Positions 49,401 to 63,300 of a DNA stretch of 64,000 nt are shown here, one piece after another. The stretch lies in the NCBI GenBank assembly GCA_958295605.1, contig OY282496.1, positions 39,343,450-39,407,449 on the forward strand, read 5' to 3'. Both the position numbers and the translations under genes were made by a program. The notes below the pieces were generated by a model. The model saw only the letters and a list, made by a program, of their open reading frames with translations, was not told the DNA's origin and made no database searches. Source of the stretch: Ajuga chamaepitys (taxonomy: Eukaryota > Streptophyta > Magnoliopsida > Lamiales > Lamiaceae). Positions within the stretch are counted from its first letter, which is position 1; the number at the start of each line of letters is the position of its first letter.

Positions 49401-50110
49401 GGGATACATAACTTCCACACAAAAAAATGTGATTTGATTTAATTTTTACCAAATTAGCTAGTTAAGGAAACCGTTTCGTAATTTATCGGAGTAAAAAAGG
49501 GTAGGTGAGTGGACGAGCCATAAATTAAAATTTACAGTCAAATAAATAAAATATTTTTTTTATTTCCCAAATAAGTATATAAGTTGGGGGGAGAGGGGGA
49601 TGAAATGTTTTATTTCCAGGTATAAAAATAATACATTTTTTAGATAGTTGGAATATAGGGTTTGTAATTAGTATTTTTTACCCTAATTTTATGCGATAAA
49701 ATAAATTTGTAGATTCATTTGCATAGTAATTTCGATAAAAGAAATAGCTGATTTATTTAGGTATTGTAACATAAATAATATTGGTAAAGATTCATTCTAA
49801 AATATTATGGTTAAAGATTGATTTGTATCTTACCATTTAATAATTTTGTAAAGTAAATCGGGATACAACTAATTATTACTTATATTTAGGGACAAAAAAA
49901 CTCATTCTAATAAATTCAGCAACAACTTCCCTAATTTTGCGAAAATATTACCATTACATATATATGTACCAGATTCGGAGATATTTTAGGCATATATTGT
50001 GTTCTTTTTTTTATTAAAAAAATATTTTTTATTACCATATATAGTAAGCAGTTTGGGCGGGAAAAACACTATTTTCCAATTGTAGTATAAATCCATTTTT
50101 TTTATATATA
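45408..50110 (-). mobile_element. non-autonomous Helitron H3 (main part); 5' tip displaced to 52819-52824
   Basis: Minus-strand 3' end: hairpin CCCGTG/CACGGG (45419-45435), then CTAG at 45408, inserted in a TA-repeat. Its 5' tip TCTATA now lies at 52819-52824, separated from the rest by the insertion of H4. Total about 4.7 kb. It is a close copy of H5 over its whole length. No helicase or Rep gene and no long frame. It contains a ~62-bp tandem duplication near 47930-48040 (CAGAAATCATATCTGAAAG) that H5 lacks. Confidence 0.8.
48880..49045. repeat. ~82-bp tandem duplication in H3
   Basis: CTATCAAAGTTGAC(C/A)CATAATAATCAA... is present twice in a row. The same duplication exists in H5 at about 56258-56400, with the second unit shortened, so it predates the split of the two copies. 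Confidence 0.8.
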
Positions 50111-51487
50111 CTAGTATTACTCCCGTGCGATGCACGAAAGTCTGCTAGTAGAATAATATTTTAACTAAATTCAATTTTATATTACTTTATTATGTAAAAA
50201 TGTAAATATTGTATACTTGATAAGATAAATATTTTAAAATTTTGAATTATATTATAGTAAAATTTTAAATAGTGTAAATATTCGTTTCTCCCTTAATTTT
50301 TTTGGATTAAATATATACTTATTGTTTATGAATAAAAAATATTATTATTGATAAAACTAAATAAATATTAAATATAACAAATAAAAATGCTTATTTTTTT
50401 ATTTTTTTTTTTCTAAAAACTCAAACATACTTTATCAATCTTAATTATGCATATAACCACAAATAGTCCAATTAATTGCATGTGTTGGAAAAAAATACAA
50501 ATATAATAACACACAACTTATTAAAAAAAAAAAGATAAGATATTGATAAAGTACATTGATCATTTATAAGAAAATTAGATTTTTCTTTCTAAATAATCTT
50601 ATATTTGATTGTTAAAATTTGTCAATTGATTTATTTTTATATAATCAAATTCACTATATACATAGTCTAATTCACAAAAGACTTAAAGTATAATTCAACT
50701 TAAAGAAGGTGAAATGATTATTAATTTGATATATTGTATGTAAAACCTATTAAGAAACAAAAAAACTTGTTAACATTTTAAAAATAAAAAAGAATTGTTG
50801 ACAAAAAAACAAAACGATAGAATGTTGACACTATAACAACTTATCTTTAGGGACACATACATAAATAAAATTCTTTAAAATGTTTGATTTGCAATTGAAC
50901 AGAACTATGATTTCTTTTACATATTTGACTCAATTTTATTTTATTTTATATTATTTTATTTTATTATACACACACACGGACATTTATATGTATATTAGTA
51001 TAGATATAGATTAATTTATAGAATAAAAGGTAAATACAGTAAATAAATAAATTAAATTATTTAAAAGAATAAAATAAAATATATATTTTTAACATGATTG
51101 TTTAACTAATTTGTGTTTGCAACCTAAATATGACATCACTAAACATCCACAATAATTACTAAAATCTAACCAAATAAGTGAACAATCAACCACTAAACAA
51201 CTATATATTTGTTTAATATAATATCACACTTTTAAATATGTGATATAGATGTCAAAATTAGAGAACATAAAAAGACGGTTAATTTCATATATAATATGTA
51301 AAAAACTGTTTAAGATGAAAACAAAGTTATTAGTACTTAAAAATGGGAAAAATGAATTTTCTTAGAAAGAAGAGCAAAATGAAAAAATTGAACAAACAAT
51401 AAAAAAGTTGGTACTTATAAAAATAATCATAAATAACACAAAATATTTTGGTGGGAAAATACACTTTATAATTTTTACTCACTTGTA

Positions 51488-51728
51488 CCCCCTCCGGTCT
51501 GAAACCGCTTTAGAGAAAATGAAATTGTTCAAAAAAATGTCATTTTAGCAACTAAAGAAAGAAAAACACAATTCTTCAAATCTTACCATATTTAATTTAG
51601 TTGACTATATTTTCTTAAATCCACAAAACATATAAATAGATTGTGTAGGGATATATTTATCATTTCCACTCATCCTTAGTTTTTCAAAAAAAGTCTAAAG
51701 CGACACTTTTATTTTGGGTCGAAGGGAG
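51488..51728. mobile_element. Stowaway-type MITE nested in Helitron H4
   Basis: A 241-bp element flanked by TA (51486-51487 and 51729-51730), with ends CCCCCTCCGGTCTGAAACCGCTTTAGAG and its near complement ending GGGTCGAAGGGAG. Confidence 0.8.
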
Positions 51729-52204
51729 TAGCTTTTATATATGTTTAGATTTCTTAATATATTTAAATCATTTTCAAGTTATAACTATAAATAATTAATT
51801 GTTTCTTTCTAAAATCAGATTATCATTTGCAATGTGTAACATTTCACCTGGTGATATACTCATATACTACTTATTTTTTAGTAAATATTAGCATTAACAA
51901 AATAAAATCCAAAAGTAGATTTGATTATTTAAAGTATGCGAGTTTTTCAGATATTTGAATATTTTCAAGTTTTATTTGGTATAGTAATTTATTCAAATAA
52001 ATTATACGTTTTTGTTATATATATTATATTTATTTAAAGACAAAAATGAATTAATGAGATCAAAATTGTTTAGGTTACAAAGAGTAAATTTATTTAATAA
52101 AATAATTGTAACAAAATACATTATATAAAAGTATGAAGAAGTAACAAAAAATAATCACAATAATGCATATGATATGTAAACATACATATGCGTAAAGCTT
52201 TCAT

Positions 52205-52210
52205 ACTTCT

Positions 52211-52262
<52 letters not shown>
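52205..52262. repeat. (TA)n microsatellite
   Basis: About 25 TA units inside Helitron H4. Similar runs occur at 29377-29411, 30178-30206, 45375-45407 and 46397-46431. Confidence 0.9.
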
Positions 52263-52264
<2 letters not shown>

Positions 52265-52824
52265 ATAAATGTAATGATTTAACAAATTATTTGTAAAAAT
52301 TAAACATTATTTTTTGCTTTTAATTTAATAAAATGTAAATTTCACTATTTAAATAATTATTTTTATTTCGGGTATAACATAAGTAAAAAAAATTAAAAAT
52401 TAATGTTAAATAAAATGAATTAATTTATTGTCCTTTAAAAACATCTTAACTAATATTCTTCATCAGAGGATTATTTTATTACTTTTTAGTTGCAGCCTAA
52501 ACCCAACAGTATAGTCCAATTCGCAATAAAAACTCAAATATAACCCCAATAATAACTTTAAAAAAATATATTTTTCAAATCAAATATATCATTATAATAT
52601 ATGTGATATGTATGTCAAACTGAACATTGTGAAAAGTCGAATAATTTGATGTATTACACATAAAAAATGAATTATAAATAAAAAAGTTATTTGCATAAAA
52701 AATGGATTATGAAATTACCAAAATTAACATGAACTTACCAAATTATTGTTAGAATTTTAGGCGGGAAAATTACAATGTCATAAATGCCCTTCATTTTACT
52801 TATATATATATATATAGATATAGA

Positions 52825-53811
52825 CTAGTAGTTACCCCGTGCGATGCACGGGAAAGAGTTTAAATTAATATTTTTTATATACAAAAATATCATTTAATTT
52901 AGTGCTAAAAGTGTAACATGTTGGATTTTGAATGTGTAACTTTTGTGTGTGCGTGTGTTCTTGTTACGAATGTTTTAATTGTCATTTTTACTCTCATAAA
53001 TATATCCTCAATAACAAACATAATAACATCAAAATTCATCATAAATAAACAACAGGAATTCAAAAAATTCGAAATTAGTAGGTTTTCTTAAAAAAGAAAA
53101 AATCATGCAAAAACACAAAAGGTTTAGTATCAACATACTATAACAAAAAATTACTGGAAAAAACTAATATAGATCATTCAAGTTTCTAAAAAGACATAAA
53201 TATTAACGAATTTTGAAATACTTATTTATACACGAACCTGTAATAGCTTAATTCCCATAAAATATCAAAATCTTCAATTATTCTTGATTTGTAACTCTAA
53301 AAACAACTAAGAATATACCGCGATAGAAGATAGGCTTACTAAAGAGCAATCCTAACCTGATTGAGAAAATATCAAGTTGTACCATCAATTAGTATATATC
53401 GTCAATTCCAGTAATTTCACAAACTCCCACTTTTGAAAATATAGTCTTGAAAATATTGAAAATAACATCGGAAAAGAAAGAAAAAGTCGGTATACAATTT
53501 TCCCCATTAGGAACTACTATAAAAAATAATAAGAAATCTATCAAGAAAATGTTTGTCATTTGAAACTTTTGCAGAAAAGTAAGAGAATATAATATACAAA
53601 TTGTTCCTCGGTGGGGACTTTGCAAAAGGATCCACCAAAATCTACATCATAAACCTAGAAATATTTCTTTAATTATCCTCATTGAAGAAAGTAATTGCTT
53701 GCAAGATCTTCAATTCCTGAAACTCATATATGAACTATAAATGTGAAGCAAATCAGGGTATTGCTATTACTTATATAGTGGAGAATAGATTTCTCCCTAG
53801 CAATAATCAAC

Positions 53812-53842
<31 letters not shown>

Positions 53843-56800
53843 GAAGTAGGTAGTCAACGTGGGGAACTTCCATAAGAATTTTTTTTTCTCCATAAACTAA
53901 TTAATTAATGTAGTACTACCTCCGTTGTTTTTAGTTGTCATTCTAACTAATTTATTTTGTTTGTAAATAGTTGTCATTCTAGCGATGCACGGGCTATTTT
54001 TTAAAAAAGTAAATTAATATTAACATGAACAATACTTTTTATTAAAAACACATTTTTATTTGATAATATAAAACAAAAAAAGAAATGGTTAAATTTTTTT
54101 ACAAAGAAAACTTTTGTGTTCTTTTGCAGTGTTATTCATTCATTGCCTCTTACTCCGGAAAATCAGTAATTTCCACTAATAAAAATACATTTTAATTTTT
54201 TCGCGAATTTCTTACTCGTATCTTGTTCCAGCTTTTATTTTATTTTATTTTTTTATCTTGTCTCTATCAAAACATTAATATTAAATTATGATAAATTTTG
54301 AATAGACTACAGTGATTGGTAATAATAAATAAAGCGAACATATATAATCCAGAATTCGATATCAGTTAATAGAATTGAGAAACAAATAATCTTAAGGATT
54401 ATTCTTATATAAAATATTTTATTTGTTTACGTACAAAACATCTTTATTAGAAACAAACATAATTTTCTTTTAAGGATTGTTCTTATATAAAATATTTTAT
54501 TAGTTTACCTACAAAATATCCTCTGTTGGAAATAAATTTTAAGAAAGACATAGAAAATACAATTTTATTTAGGATGAACTGAATCTTCATAGTCCATATG
54601 ATGAGCTCATTCATATAAATAGAGTTGGATTTGGATTTAGAATTTTAAAAGACATAGATGACTTCAAATCTTTCAATTTTTTTATCCAATAATCTCCTAT
54701 ATTCATAAGATAAGCTCATTAATATAAATAAAATTGGATTTTAATTTAGAAAATTAATGGACTAAACTAATAAAATACTTTATATAAGAATAATCATTAA
54801 GAAAATATATTCTTTTCTCAATCTTATTAAATTGTATTGCAATTCTGGATTGTATATCTTGGTTGTTTGTTTATTTTTATTAATCAGTATGATCTATTCC
54901 AAAATCTATTAAAATTTAATATTAAGATTTTGGAAGAGAGATGAGAGAAGAAAAAAAACAAATGAAATTATTTTCAAGAGAAGAAATAAAACGGATAAAA
55001 TAATTTTGGGAAAAAATAATATTGTACTGCGGAAAAAAACTAAAAAAACTGATTTTGTGGAATAAGAGGCGACGAAGGAATCAAAAATATATTTAGCGTG
55101 TTTGGTGGAGTGTGTTAGCTGACCGAACAATGGTGTGCTCTATAAGAAAACTCACTGGTGGTTCCATATCATTATTGATATATAATAATCTATATATAGG
55201 TTGATATATTGATTTTTACAATTTAAAAATTCTTGAGATCAAGCAAGCGGCCATCATTTTGCCCTTTTTATAGGAGTATAGAAAATCAGAAATCATATCT
55301 GAAAGATTTGGAATGATCTGGACATCCTGTTATCAGATATCTTCAATTAAAGATTACATATTATTGTATATTAAAAAATTGATAAAATTGGTAATTCATA
55401 TATTAATATACACTTCATAATTATAATTTATATTAAAATAAAAATTCGATCTATAATGAGTATTGATTTCGCTAATCATTCCAATTATGTGATAGTTCTA
55501 AATTTATATGTGATATCATTTTATAGTTGTTATCAACCAATCAGTATATTAAATTTATTTTGTTTATAAGTTAATATTTTGGAATTTTTTCTGCAATAGT
55601 TCATATGTGATATTTCTAAATTTATATGTGATATCATTTTATAGTTGTGATCAACCAATCAGTATATTAAATTTATTTTGTTTATAAGATAATATTTTAA
55701 AAAAATTTCTGCAATAGTTCATGATAGTTGTTAAATGGGATATTTCTTCTTAAAAGGCCTGCGTATAGTAAACGTTTTATCTGAGTTTTATCAAATTTTA
55801 AATGTAAACATATTGTAATGACAAAAATGAAATACTGCCATAAAATTAGAATTTCAATTGAAGTTGATACATGAACTTATTTTTGCAGAAATTAAAAAAG
55901 TGAATTATGCTACAATAAAATCAAAATTAGTCTTCAATCTCAGCTGATCGTCGGATGAGTTGATTGTCTCTAATCTTTTGCCAATATTTTGAACGGATTG
56001 AGACAGTACATGTTATAAACAAAATGTAAAGTTTAGCACAATATATGGACAATAATATAAATAATTCACATAACTGAAATTAAAAATATAGGTTGAATTT
56101 TTATATGATTACAGTTTACCGTAGAAAACGATGATGGTATATAGATTTGAATTCTACAATATCAAACTTGTTTTCGCCATAATCAAGATTCAGTGTTGCT
56201 GATATTTTCTTATCTTGATTTGCATGTAATACTTTTGGAGCATCCATTGTGAAGTACCTATCAAAGTTGACACATAATAATCAAGGGATGAAGGAATTAT
56301 ACAAATTTGCAGTAAAAAATGTAAATTGCAAAATGAACTATCAAAGTTGACACATAATAATCAAGGAATGAAGGAATTATAGAAATTTGCAGTATAACAA
56401 ATAGAAATACCAACTGCAAAAGTGATTCTCATTTACCGAAGACCTTATGTATTTATAGGAGCAATAATGTTATTGGATATTTTTTTTTTAAAAAATCGAA
56501 TTTCAAAATTTTAAAAAATGTGCAACAAATTCTGTTATACATATACGTACAGATTTGTTATTGCTGAATTTTAGACGGAAAAAATATTCGAAAACTTGAA
56601 TCCCGCTAATATCATTGGATTTTTCAAATTTCAAATTTCAAATTCGCATCTATTTATAGTAACTATTAAAATGGGCGGAAAAAGTTTCAACTTACTAATT
56701 TCGGATGACTTGGCTTATTATATATATATAGATTTTTAGGGAGGGATACATAACTTCCACAAAAAAAATGTGATTTGATTTAATTTTTATCAAATTAGCT

Positions 56801-57455
56801 AGTTAAGGAAACCGTTTCCTAATTTATCGGAGTAAAAAATAGTAGGTAAGTGAGCCAGCCATAAATTAAAATTTACAGTCAAATAAATAAAATAATTTTT
56901 TATTTCCCAAATAAGTATATAAGTTGGGGGGGAGGGGGGATGAAATGCTTTATTTCCAGGTACAAAAATAATACATTTTTTAGATAGTTGGAATATAGGG
57001 TTTGTAATTAGTATTTTTTACCCTAATTTTATGCGATAAAATAAATTTGTAGATTCATTTGCATAGTAATTTCGATAAAAGAAATAGCTGATTTATTTAG
57101 GTATTGTAACATAAATAATATCGGTAAAGATTTATTCTAAAATATTATGGTTAAAGATTGATTTGTATCTTACAATTTGATAATTTTGTAAAGTAAATCG
57201 GGATACAACTAATTATTACTTATATTTAGGGACAAAAAACTCATTCCAATATATTCAGCAGCAATTTCCCTAATTTTACGAAAACATTACCATTACATAT
57301 ATATGTACCAGATTCGGAGATATTTTAGGCATATATTGTGTTCTTTTTTTAATTAAAAAAATATTTTTTATTACCATAGATAGTAAGCAGTTTGGGCGGG
57401 AAAAACACTATTTTCCAATTGTAGTATAAATCCATTTTGTTTATATATATATAGA
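52825..57455 (-). mobile_element. non-autonomous Helitron H5, near-identical copy of H3
   Basis: The minus strand starts TCTATATATATATAAAC (57455), preceded by A, and ends with the perfect hairpin CCCGTGC-ATC-GCACGGG (52836-52852), then CTAG (52825). The next base is the T of H3's own TC start, so H5 inserted exactly at the H3 boundary. About 4.63 kb, no coding capacity. Differs from H3 by small indels, an extra ~95-bp duplication near 55500-55690, and a poly-A run at about 53813-53838 where H3 has (AT)n at 46397-46431. Confidence 0.82.
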
Positions 57456-59868
57456 TATATATATATATATATATCTATATATATACTTTTTCTAGTTTAG
57501 ATTGATTTAATATTGGGACACTATCTTTTTACTTTTTTTTTTTTCTTTCACATGAAACTCTTTTATAAACTTTTCATTATAAGATATGACATAACTAAGT
57601 AATTAAATCAAACCATCTAAAAAAGAAAATAACATGATTTAACAAATCGAAATATTTGTCATGTTTTCTTATAATATTTATTAAACACCGTTGTTGAAGA
57701 AATTTAATTATAAAATCACAACTCATTAGTCTATAATTTTTTTTCTCCATATTGCAATAAACTTAGGCTTAATTGCGAAAACAAATACGAACTTTCATTA
57801 AATTGCAAATTTAACACAACTTTTCAAATTTTGTAAAATAAATCACAAACTTAACATAATTTTGCAATTTCAATCATTAGTCATTTTTTAAAGATAAATT
57901 GTCAATGTGTATAGTTATTTACGCCATGTAATGCAATATAGGATGTCATGCTAAGCTACAAAATAAAACTAAAAAATAATTAATGAAATTACGGATCAAG
58001 TTGTTCTTGATTAGACCGGAAATCACGACGAACTTGTATTCTCAACTTGATACATAATTTCTCATACCTTATTGATTATTTAATAGTGAAAATCATTTAT
58101 CTTTGATAAATAGAGAAAAGAATCACAAATAAAAAATCTATGACATGTTTGTGATAAAAGCGAAAACTAATTTATGACTCACACAATAATTTTTAGTTCA
58201 TATAATTGGATAATGTTCATTGCATTAGTGAGGAGAAAAAATGATTCGAGTTGAGAAGAAAAGTCTATTACGACTTGTTTAATTATGTACAACTTGATCC
58301 GGATTCTTATTATTATTATTAATTTCTATACCAACAATGACACCCTACATGACATAAATAATCAACATATTGAGAATTTATCACTAGAAATTGATTGATG
58401 ATTAAAATTACAAAAATTTGCTGAGTTCGTGATTTATTTTACAAAATATGAAATATTATGTTAAATTTGCAATCTGATGAAAGTTCGTGTTTTACTTTGC
58501 AATTAAGTCATAAATTTACATTCATAGTTAATTAAAAATCACATATATATGAAGTGTCATTAATCCTTAACTTACAAATGAGGAAAATGTTACCAAAATT
58601 ACATATGTACTTATTAGAACCTTTTTAAATTCTTCATCTAAAAGATATAGCACAACTAAAATAATAAATTTCAACAAAAAAATCTCAAACTACCTCTGTT
58701 ATATTAACTCACTCTATTGGCTTGAAGATTCATGAATAAAATTATTCTTTATTCTCTCTAAAATTATAATGCCATCATCTATATTTTAAAAAATATTATT
58801 TTCTTTAGTAGTGAAATATCACATTCTCATCTAATTAATTAGTAGAAGGCTCCATGATTTAAATATAATTTGAAATACAAAAGTTATTTGTCATGGAAAT
58901 TATAATATTCGATGACGATGATTTGGAATATAAAGTCGTAAAAATTGAAAGTGCTACTCTATAAACTCAATCCAGAAAACAATCAAATAAACTTAAATTA
59001 AATAAAATTTCATCCACTTAAATTTTTATTTATAAAAAATCAATTGAACAAGTAATAAATATATCATATAACGACAAAGTAACAAAAACTTAAATATAAA
59101 TAGGGTTTTTTTTTGTTTGTGTCTTCTTTAATTTATTGGGAGTTTATTATAATGATAGATATATGTTATTTTCCCACATTATTATTTTGAAATTAATTGA
59201 TGCAACTTAATTATATGACAATTTACGTGTTTAACCTTAACTTATAGTTATAGATGTAGGGGTATTTATGTCCATACATTATTTTATAAGAAACACCCAC
59301 ATTTTATAGGTAGGGGAATTATTAGTTAAAGGTTATTGTACTATTAGTGAAAAATAATCATAAATCTTCTGTCCGACCAGTTAACTTCATTACTAACTAT
59401 TACTCATAAATCCTCCGTGCAATGCACGGTTATAAGATGTTTTATAAATAAAATTAGTAGTATTTCTATGTGATGTAGTGTTTGTAAATGTAAATGAATA
59501 AATAATAAAAAAAATTATATTTTTATATAATAAAAATATTACAATCAATCAATATATTATAAGAGATAAAAAATTATATGTCAAAAAGAAGAGTCAATGA
59601 AAAGTATTAAATATTAAAAGTATATAAATTTAAGTAAATTATATAATATTCATATTTGTTTTTCTTAAAGTATGAATATCGCAAGCATCCTTGCATGAAG
59701 GTTATATTAATCATCTTGTGTGAAGGATGAATGTGTCTATGAAAGTAAAAATATTTAAAGAAAATATATATTTTAAGAAAATAAAATAATAAATTGAATA
59801 ATTCCTTTTAAAGAAATGGTAACAAATTTACAATTGGAAAAAAATTGATCTAGTTTGAGATTACAATT
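57456..59868. other. AT-rich intergenic DNA with a possible Helitron-type hairpin
   Basis: No gene recognised. The first part continues duplication unit B. At 59417-59431 CCGTGCAATGCACGG is a perfect hairpin like Helitron 3' ends, but I do not find a CTAG at the expected distance, so I do not call an element. Confidence 0.45.
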
Positions 59869-60309
59869 TGTAGGAATTTATGGGTCGGGTACCTTTGCTT
59901 GCAGCGGATTTGAATCCGGATCGTATATGGATCGAACCACGGTCTCACCTCAATGATTTGTACTCTTCGGTTGGGGTGGAAATCACGAATGGAAATCCAC
60001 CATGATCCACAATCCATTAGCTACTCCGGTGGCTTTTTGGAAAAATACTTTTTGGGTGTGGGAGAAATCACTTTTGATTTCTCCCCCTTTCTGTTCCTCA
60101 CGTAAGTGAGAAACTATTCTCACTTTCTCCATCAAGTGTACCTGGTACACTTGGTAGGGTATTTATAAGAGGAGAGGTGGGCTTCCAATTATGGGAGATG
60201 GGCCTCCCATAATAGCCCACTTCCTATAATTGGGTCAGCCCACTTGGGCGGTCTTCGACCAGGCCTAATAACCCGGTGAACTGGGCCCATGGCCCAGGTC
60301 AAACCAACA
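59869..60309 (-). mobile_element. 3' LTR of a retroelement continuing beyond the window
   Basis: On the minus strand it begins TGTTGGTTTGACC (60309), has a TATAAAT box (60161-60167) and ends ...TTCCTACA (59869), 441 bp. The base before the LTR start is preceded by the purine tract GAGTTGGGGGA (60310-60320), the usual priming site for second-strand synthesis. This places the element body to the right. With only one LTR in view, a target duplication cannot be checked. Confidence 0.75.
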
Positions 60310-63300
60310 TCCCCCAACTCGTCCATGAGGGCTGAGACCTAACCCTTCGTGATCTTTCCAACTCACCGAGATCATACTAACTAATGGATCGTGTGACCCA
60401 TGAGTATCTCAAGAGTATATAGTTATACACTGGTTAAGGTGTATAACAGCTCGACATCGAGAATTTGAGGACAACGAACTCGCTATATCCCAGACTCGTT
60501 ACCCAATGCCAAGAATCAGTATGCCTCCTTGTCCATTCATTAATGAAGGAGCATACCAGATTCATCACTCCGTTTTACATTCACTATTACGTTCCTTGAA
60601 CATAATTGACGCCAGTGAATCTTTAAACTGTGATGGCAGTAACAGTCTTCATTTTTCCTTATACCTCCAAGTCTTTCATCTAACTACTTTCCTAGACATG
60701 TCCCGCATAACCGAATAATTTTGTGGTTATTGGGAGCATGCTAAAGTAGCAAAAAGAAGAGTAAAGGCACAAGAAAAAGTCTTAAGGATATACTATGAGG
60801 TAATCCAAACCTCTGGATCCCACACAATGAGAACATAGAGACTCATTTCTCATTATCCACTTGGTCACAAGCACATGCAGTATGAAAGGCACGTTACAAT
60901 GTGTCATTTCCCTAAAGGAAGCATATGTCATTTACTGAACACATTGTACAGATCTTGGTCTAGATGCCTTTCGGCAGCTAACCTGAGTTTTTCTCCGTAG
61001 ATGTCCTCAAGTTAACGTCTAACTTGAGAAAACTCACATCTGGCTATATGACAAGTTATAATTGGATAATCAAATATCCAATTCGATCACATGTTACCGA
61101 ACATCGATTTCATCTTAGCGTACTAAGGCGACACTCATAGAATCAACTGAATGAATTCTATACTGGTCTCATCTCCTATGTCATCCGACATTGGAGGTGA
61201 TTGCTCGTGTGAGAGAGCCAATCAATTTCAACTTGTCCGACATACTTTTGAATATACAGTCAATTCATAAGTGTACATTAGTATTATAATCACCTCGCAT
61301 TATGTGATAATATCCTAGATGAAGTCAAGATGTGATGTACTTGGTTAGTGTTTGGAGTCTCTCATAAGCTACGCCCTATTTATGGGTTGTGGGTTGCCAA
61401 TGCCCCCACTGAACTGCTTATCACTCCAAAATCACTTAACCAAAAACAACTTCGCATTATATAGGCGGAAGCTCCAAGTTTTGCTCTGATTGTAGAAATC
61501 TATACATTTATCCAATACTCTCATCTCCCCGAGATAGTCTTGTCACTTTGCAAGAGTAACTACTTAGATGCAGTCTCTGATCTGCATCACTGTACTGAGT
61601 ATCAGTTATGTATTATTCCAACTAGATCATAGTTCCTCCACTAAGGAGAATGATACAATGCATCCTAGACATCACAAAAACCCTTTCAAGTGTACTCCTA
61701 CACTTTTACTAGGATTTGATTAATGCTCAATTATTAGACCCATGGCAAAGCCTACACTAAGGCACACACATCTCAAAGTTATTTGCAGCTCTTAGCAGTA
61801 CTAGAATATTGTACGATGGGCACTGTTAACTTCTCTATAGAAGTTATTGGATATATTAAGTAGCTTCAAAACTTCGTCTATAGACAATAAGAGTATTAGT
61901 GGATACATGGGCGTCCACATGGAATTACTTTAAGATTTTTACAAGTGATGCTCATACAATCACAAGTAGACATCTGGATGATCCCTTGGAACCTTCACTT
62001 ATCCTATAAGTAACCCTATCCATATCCTTTAACTCCGAGTTGTAAGATAGTCCATTTATCAATGGTCATAATACTCAATATCTTTGCTCACTGGCAAAAT
62101 TTAGATTGCAAGTTTCCTTGTGGTGTTACATGAGATTAATACTTTCGTAAATCTCAAATACTTTTGACATGAGTCAATTTCATGGCCTCTAACTATAAAC
62201 CTCCTTGGTAAACCAATTTGTTTATCGGTCAAGTTCTCCACTGAGAAATACAGTCACTCAACCACTTCAAAAATTTGCAAATCAAATTCTAAGTTGGCTA
62301 ACTAAGAACGAATCATGGTAAAACTCAACATTGGTAGGAAATATCCCTATGGATAAGCCTTACACTCAAAGGTGTAACTTTCCAACTAATTTGAGATTTT
62401 TACCTCTAGCAGTTCTAACAGCCTTTTGAGAACCGTTGATTCACAATCTCTCTGTGTCTAATAGATATCAACCAGTTCCACGAACTTGGTTTCAACTACA
62501 CCAATCAGATAACTATCCCTTTGCTTTCATCCATTCATCTATCCAAGGATGATACAGAGTCTAACTCTTTCTCAAATTTTGGACATTCCTAGTTAAAACA
62601 TGCCTTGCAATCTCATAGATTCAAGCATGCATTTTCCCGATTTTGTTCCAACGAAAAATTTAATCAGATTCTAGTTTCACTGAATGTTGATCCCCGCTGG
62701 AATCTTATTTCAGGATATCCTTTTGAACTACTCATAGCTCAGTTGGATGCAGATCTTCATTTGAACATTTCATAGAAATATATCCAAAATGCTAGGTTTT
62801 GTGATTCCACTTCAGTAACAAACTTATCAATTGTTCATCTTTGAATATATAACCTTTGGACTGACAAAGTATCCTTTAAAGATACATTTCCTCTACTGAG
62901 GTTTTCAGCTTTCCAAACTTAATTGGAAAATGTCACTCGCCTAAGAAATTGAACCCTAGGATCCCCATTGACCTTTAGAACCTTCATTTGCTCAGGTCTG
63001 ACTATCTATAAATCCAAAAGTTTACGAGATATTTAAGTTACTGATTCAATGAATACCTTGATTCAAGGTATGGGCCGCAATCAATGTTCTTTCCCAATGA
63101 AATAAACTACTTGACTTGCACCCTCATGGACCTCAATATTTATCTAGCAATATCTCTTTCCTCCCTCTTCACCACATAATTTTATTCAAAAATGTGTGTG
63201 AAGAACGGATGTTTGCTTGATAATATCTCCGTACATAGATCATTATATGATCATGAGACTTTTCACACCTGTAATTAGTCTAAGAGCACTTATGATCAAT

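Larger units (their letters stand above)
50111..52818 (-). mobile_element. non-autonomous Helitron H4, inserted in the 5' tip of H3
   Basis: The minus strand starts TCTATATATATATATAAG (52818) and ends with a CGTGC/GCACG hairpin (50123-50136 region), then CTAG (50111) and T. Its neighbours on the minus strand are TCTATA upstream and TATATAAAAAAAATGG downstream, together the start of H3, so H4 sits at an A/T site six bases into H3. Its sequence resembles parts of H2 (for example the TCAAATCGAA...GTGAAAAGATGAATAATTTG stretch). A Stowaway MITE is nested in it. Confidence 0.8.

Noticed and set aside
59405..59431. Helitron-like hairpin CCGTGCAATGCACGG
   Set aside because: No CTAG at the right spacing and no matching TC start found, so not called as an element end.
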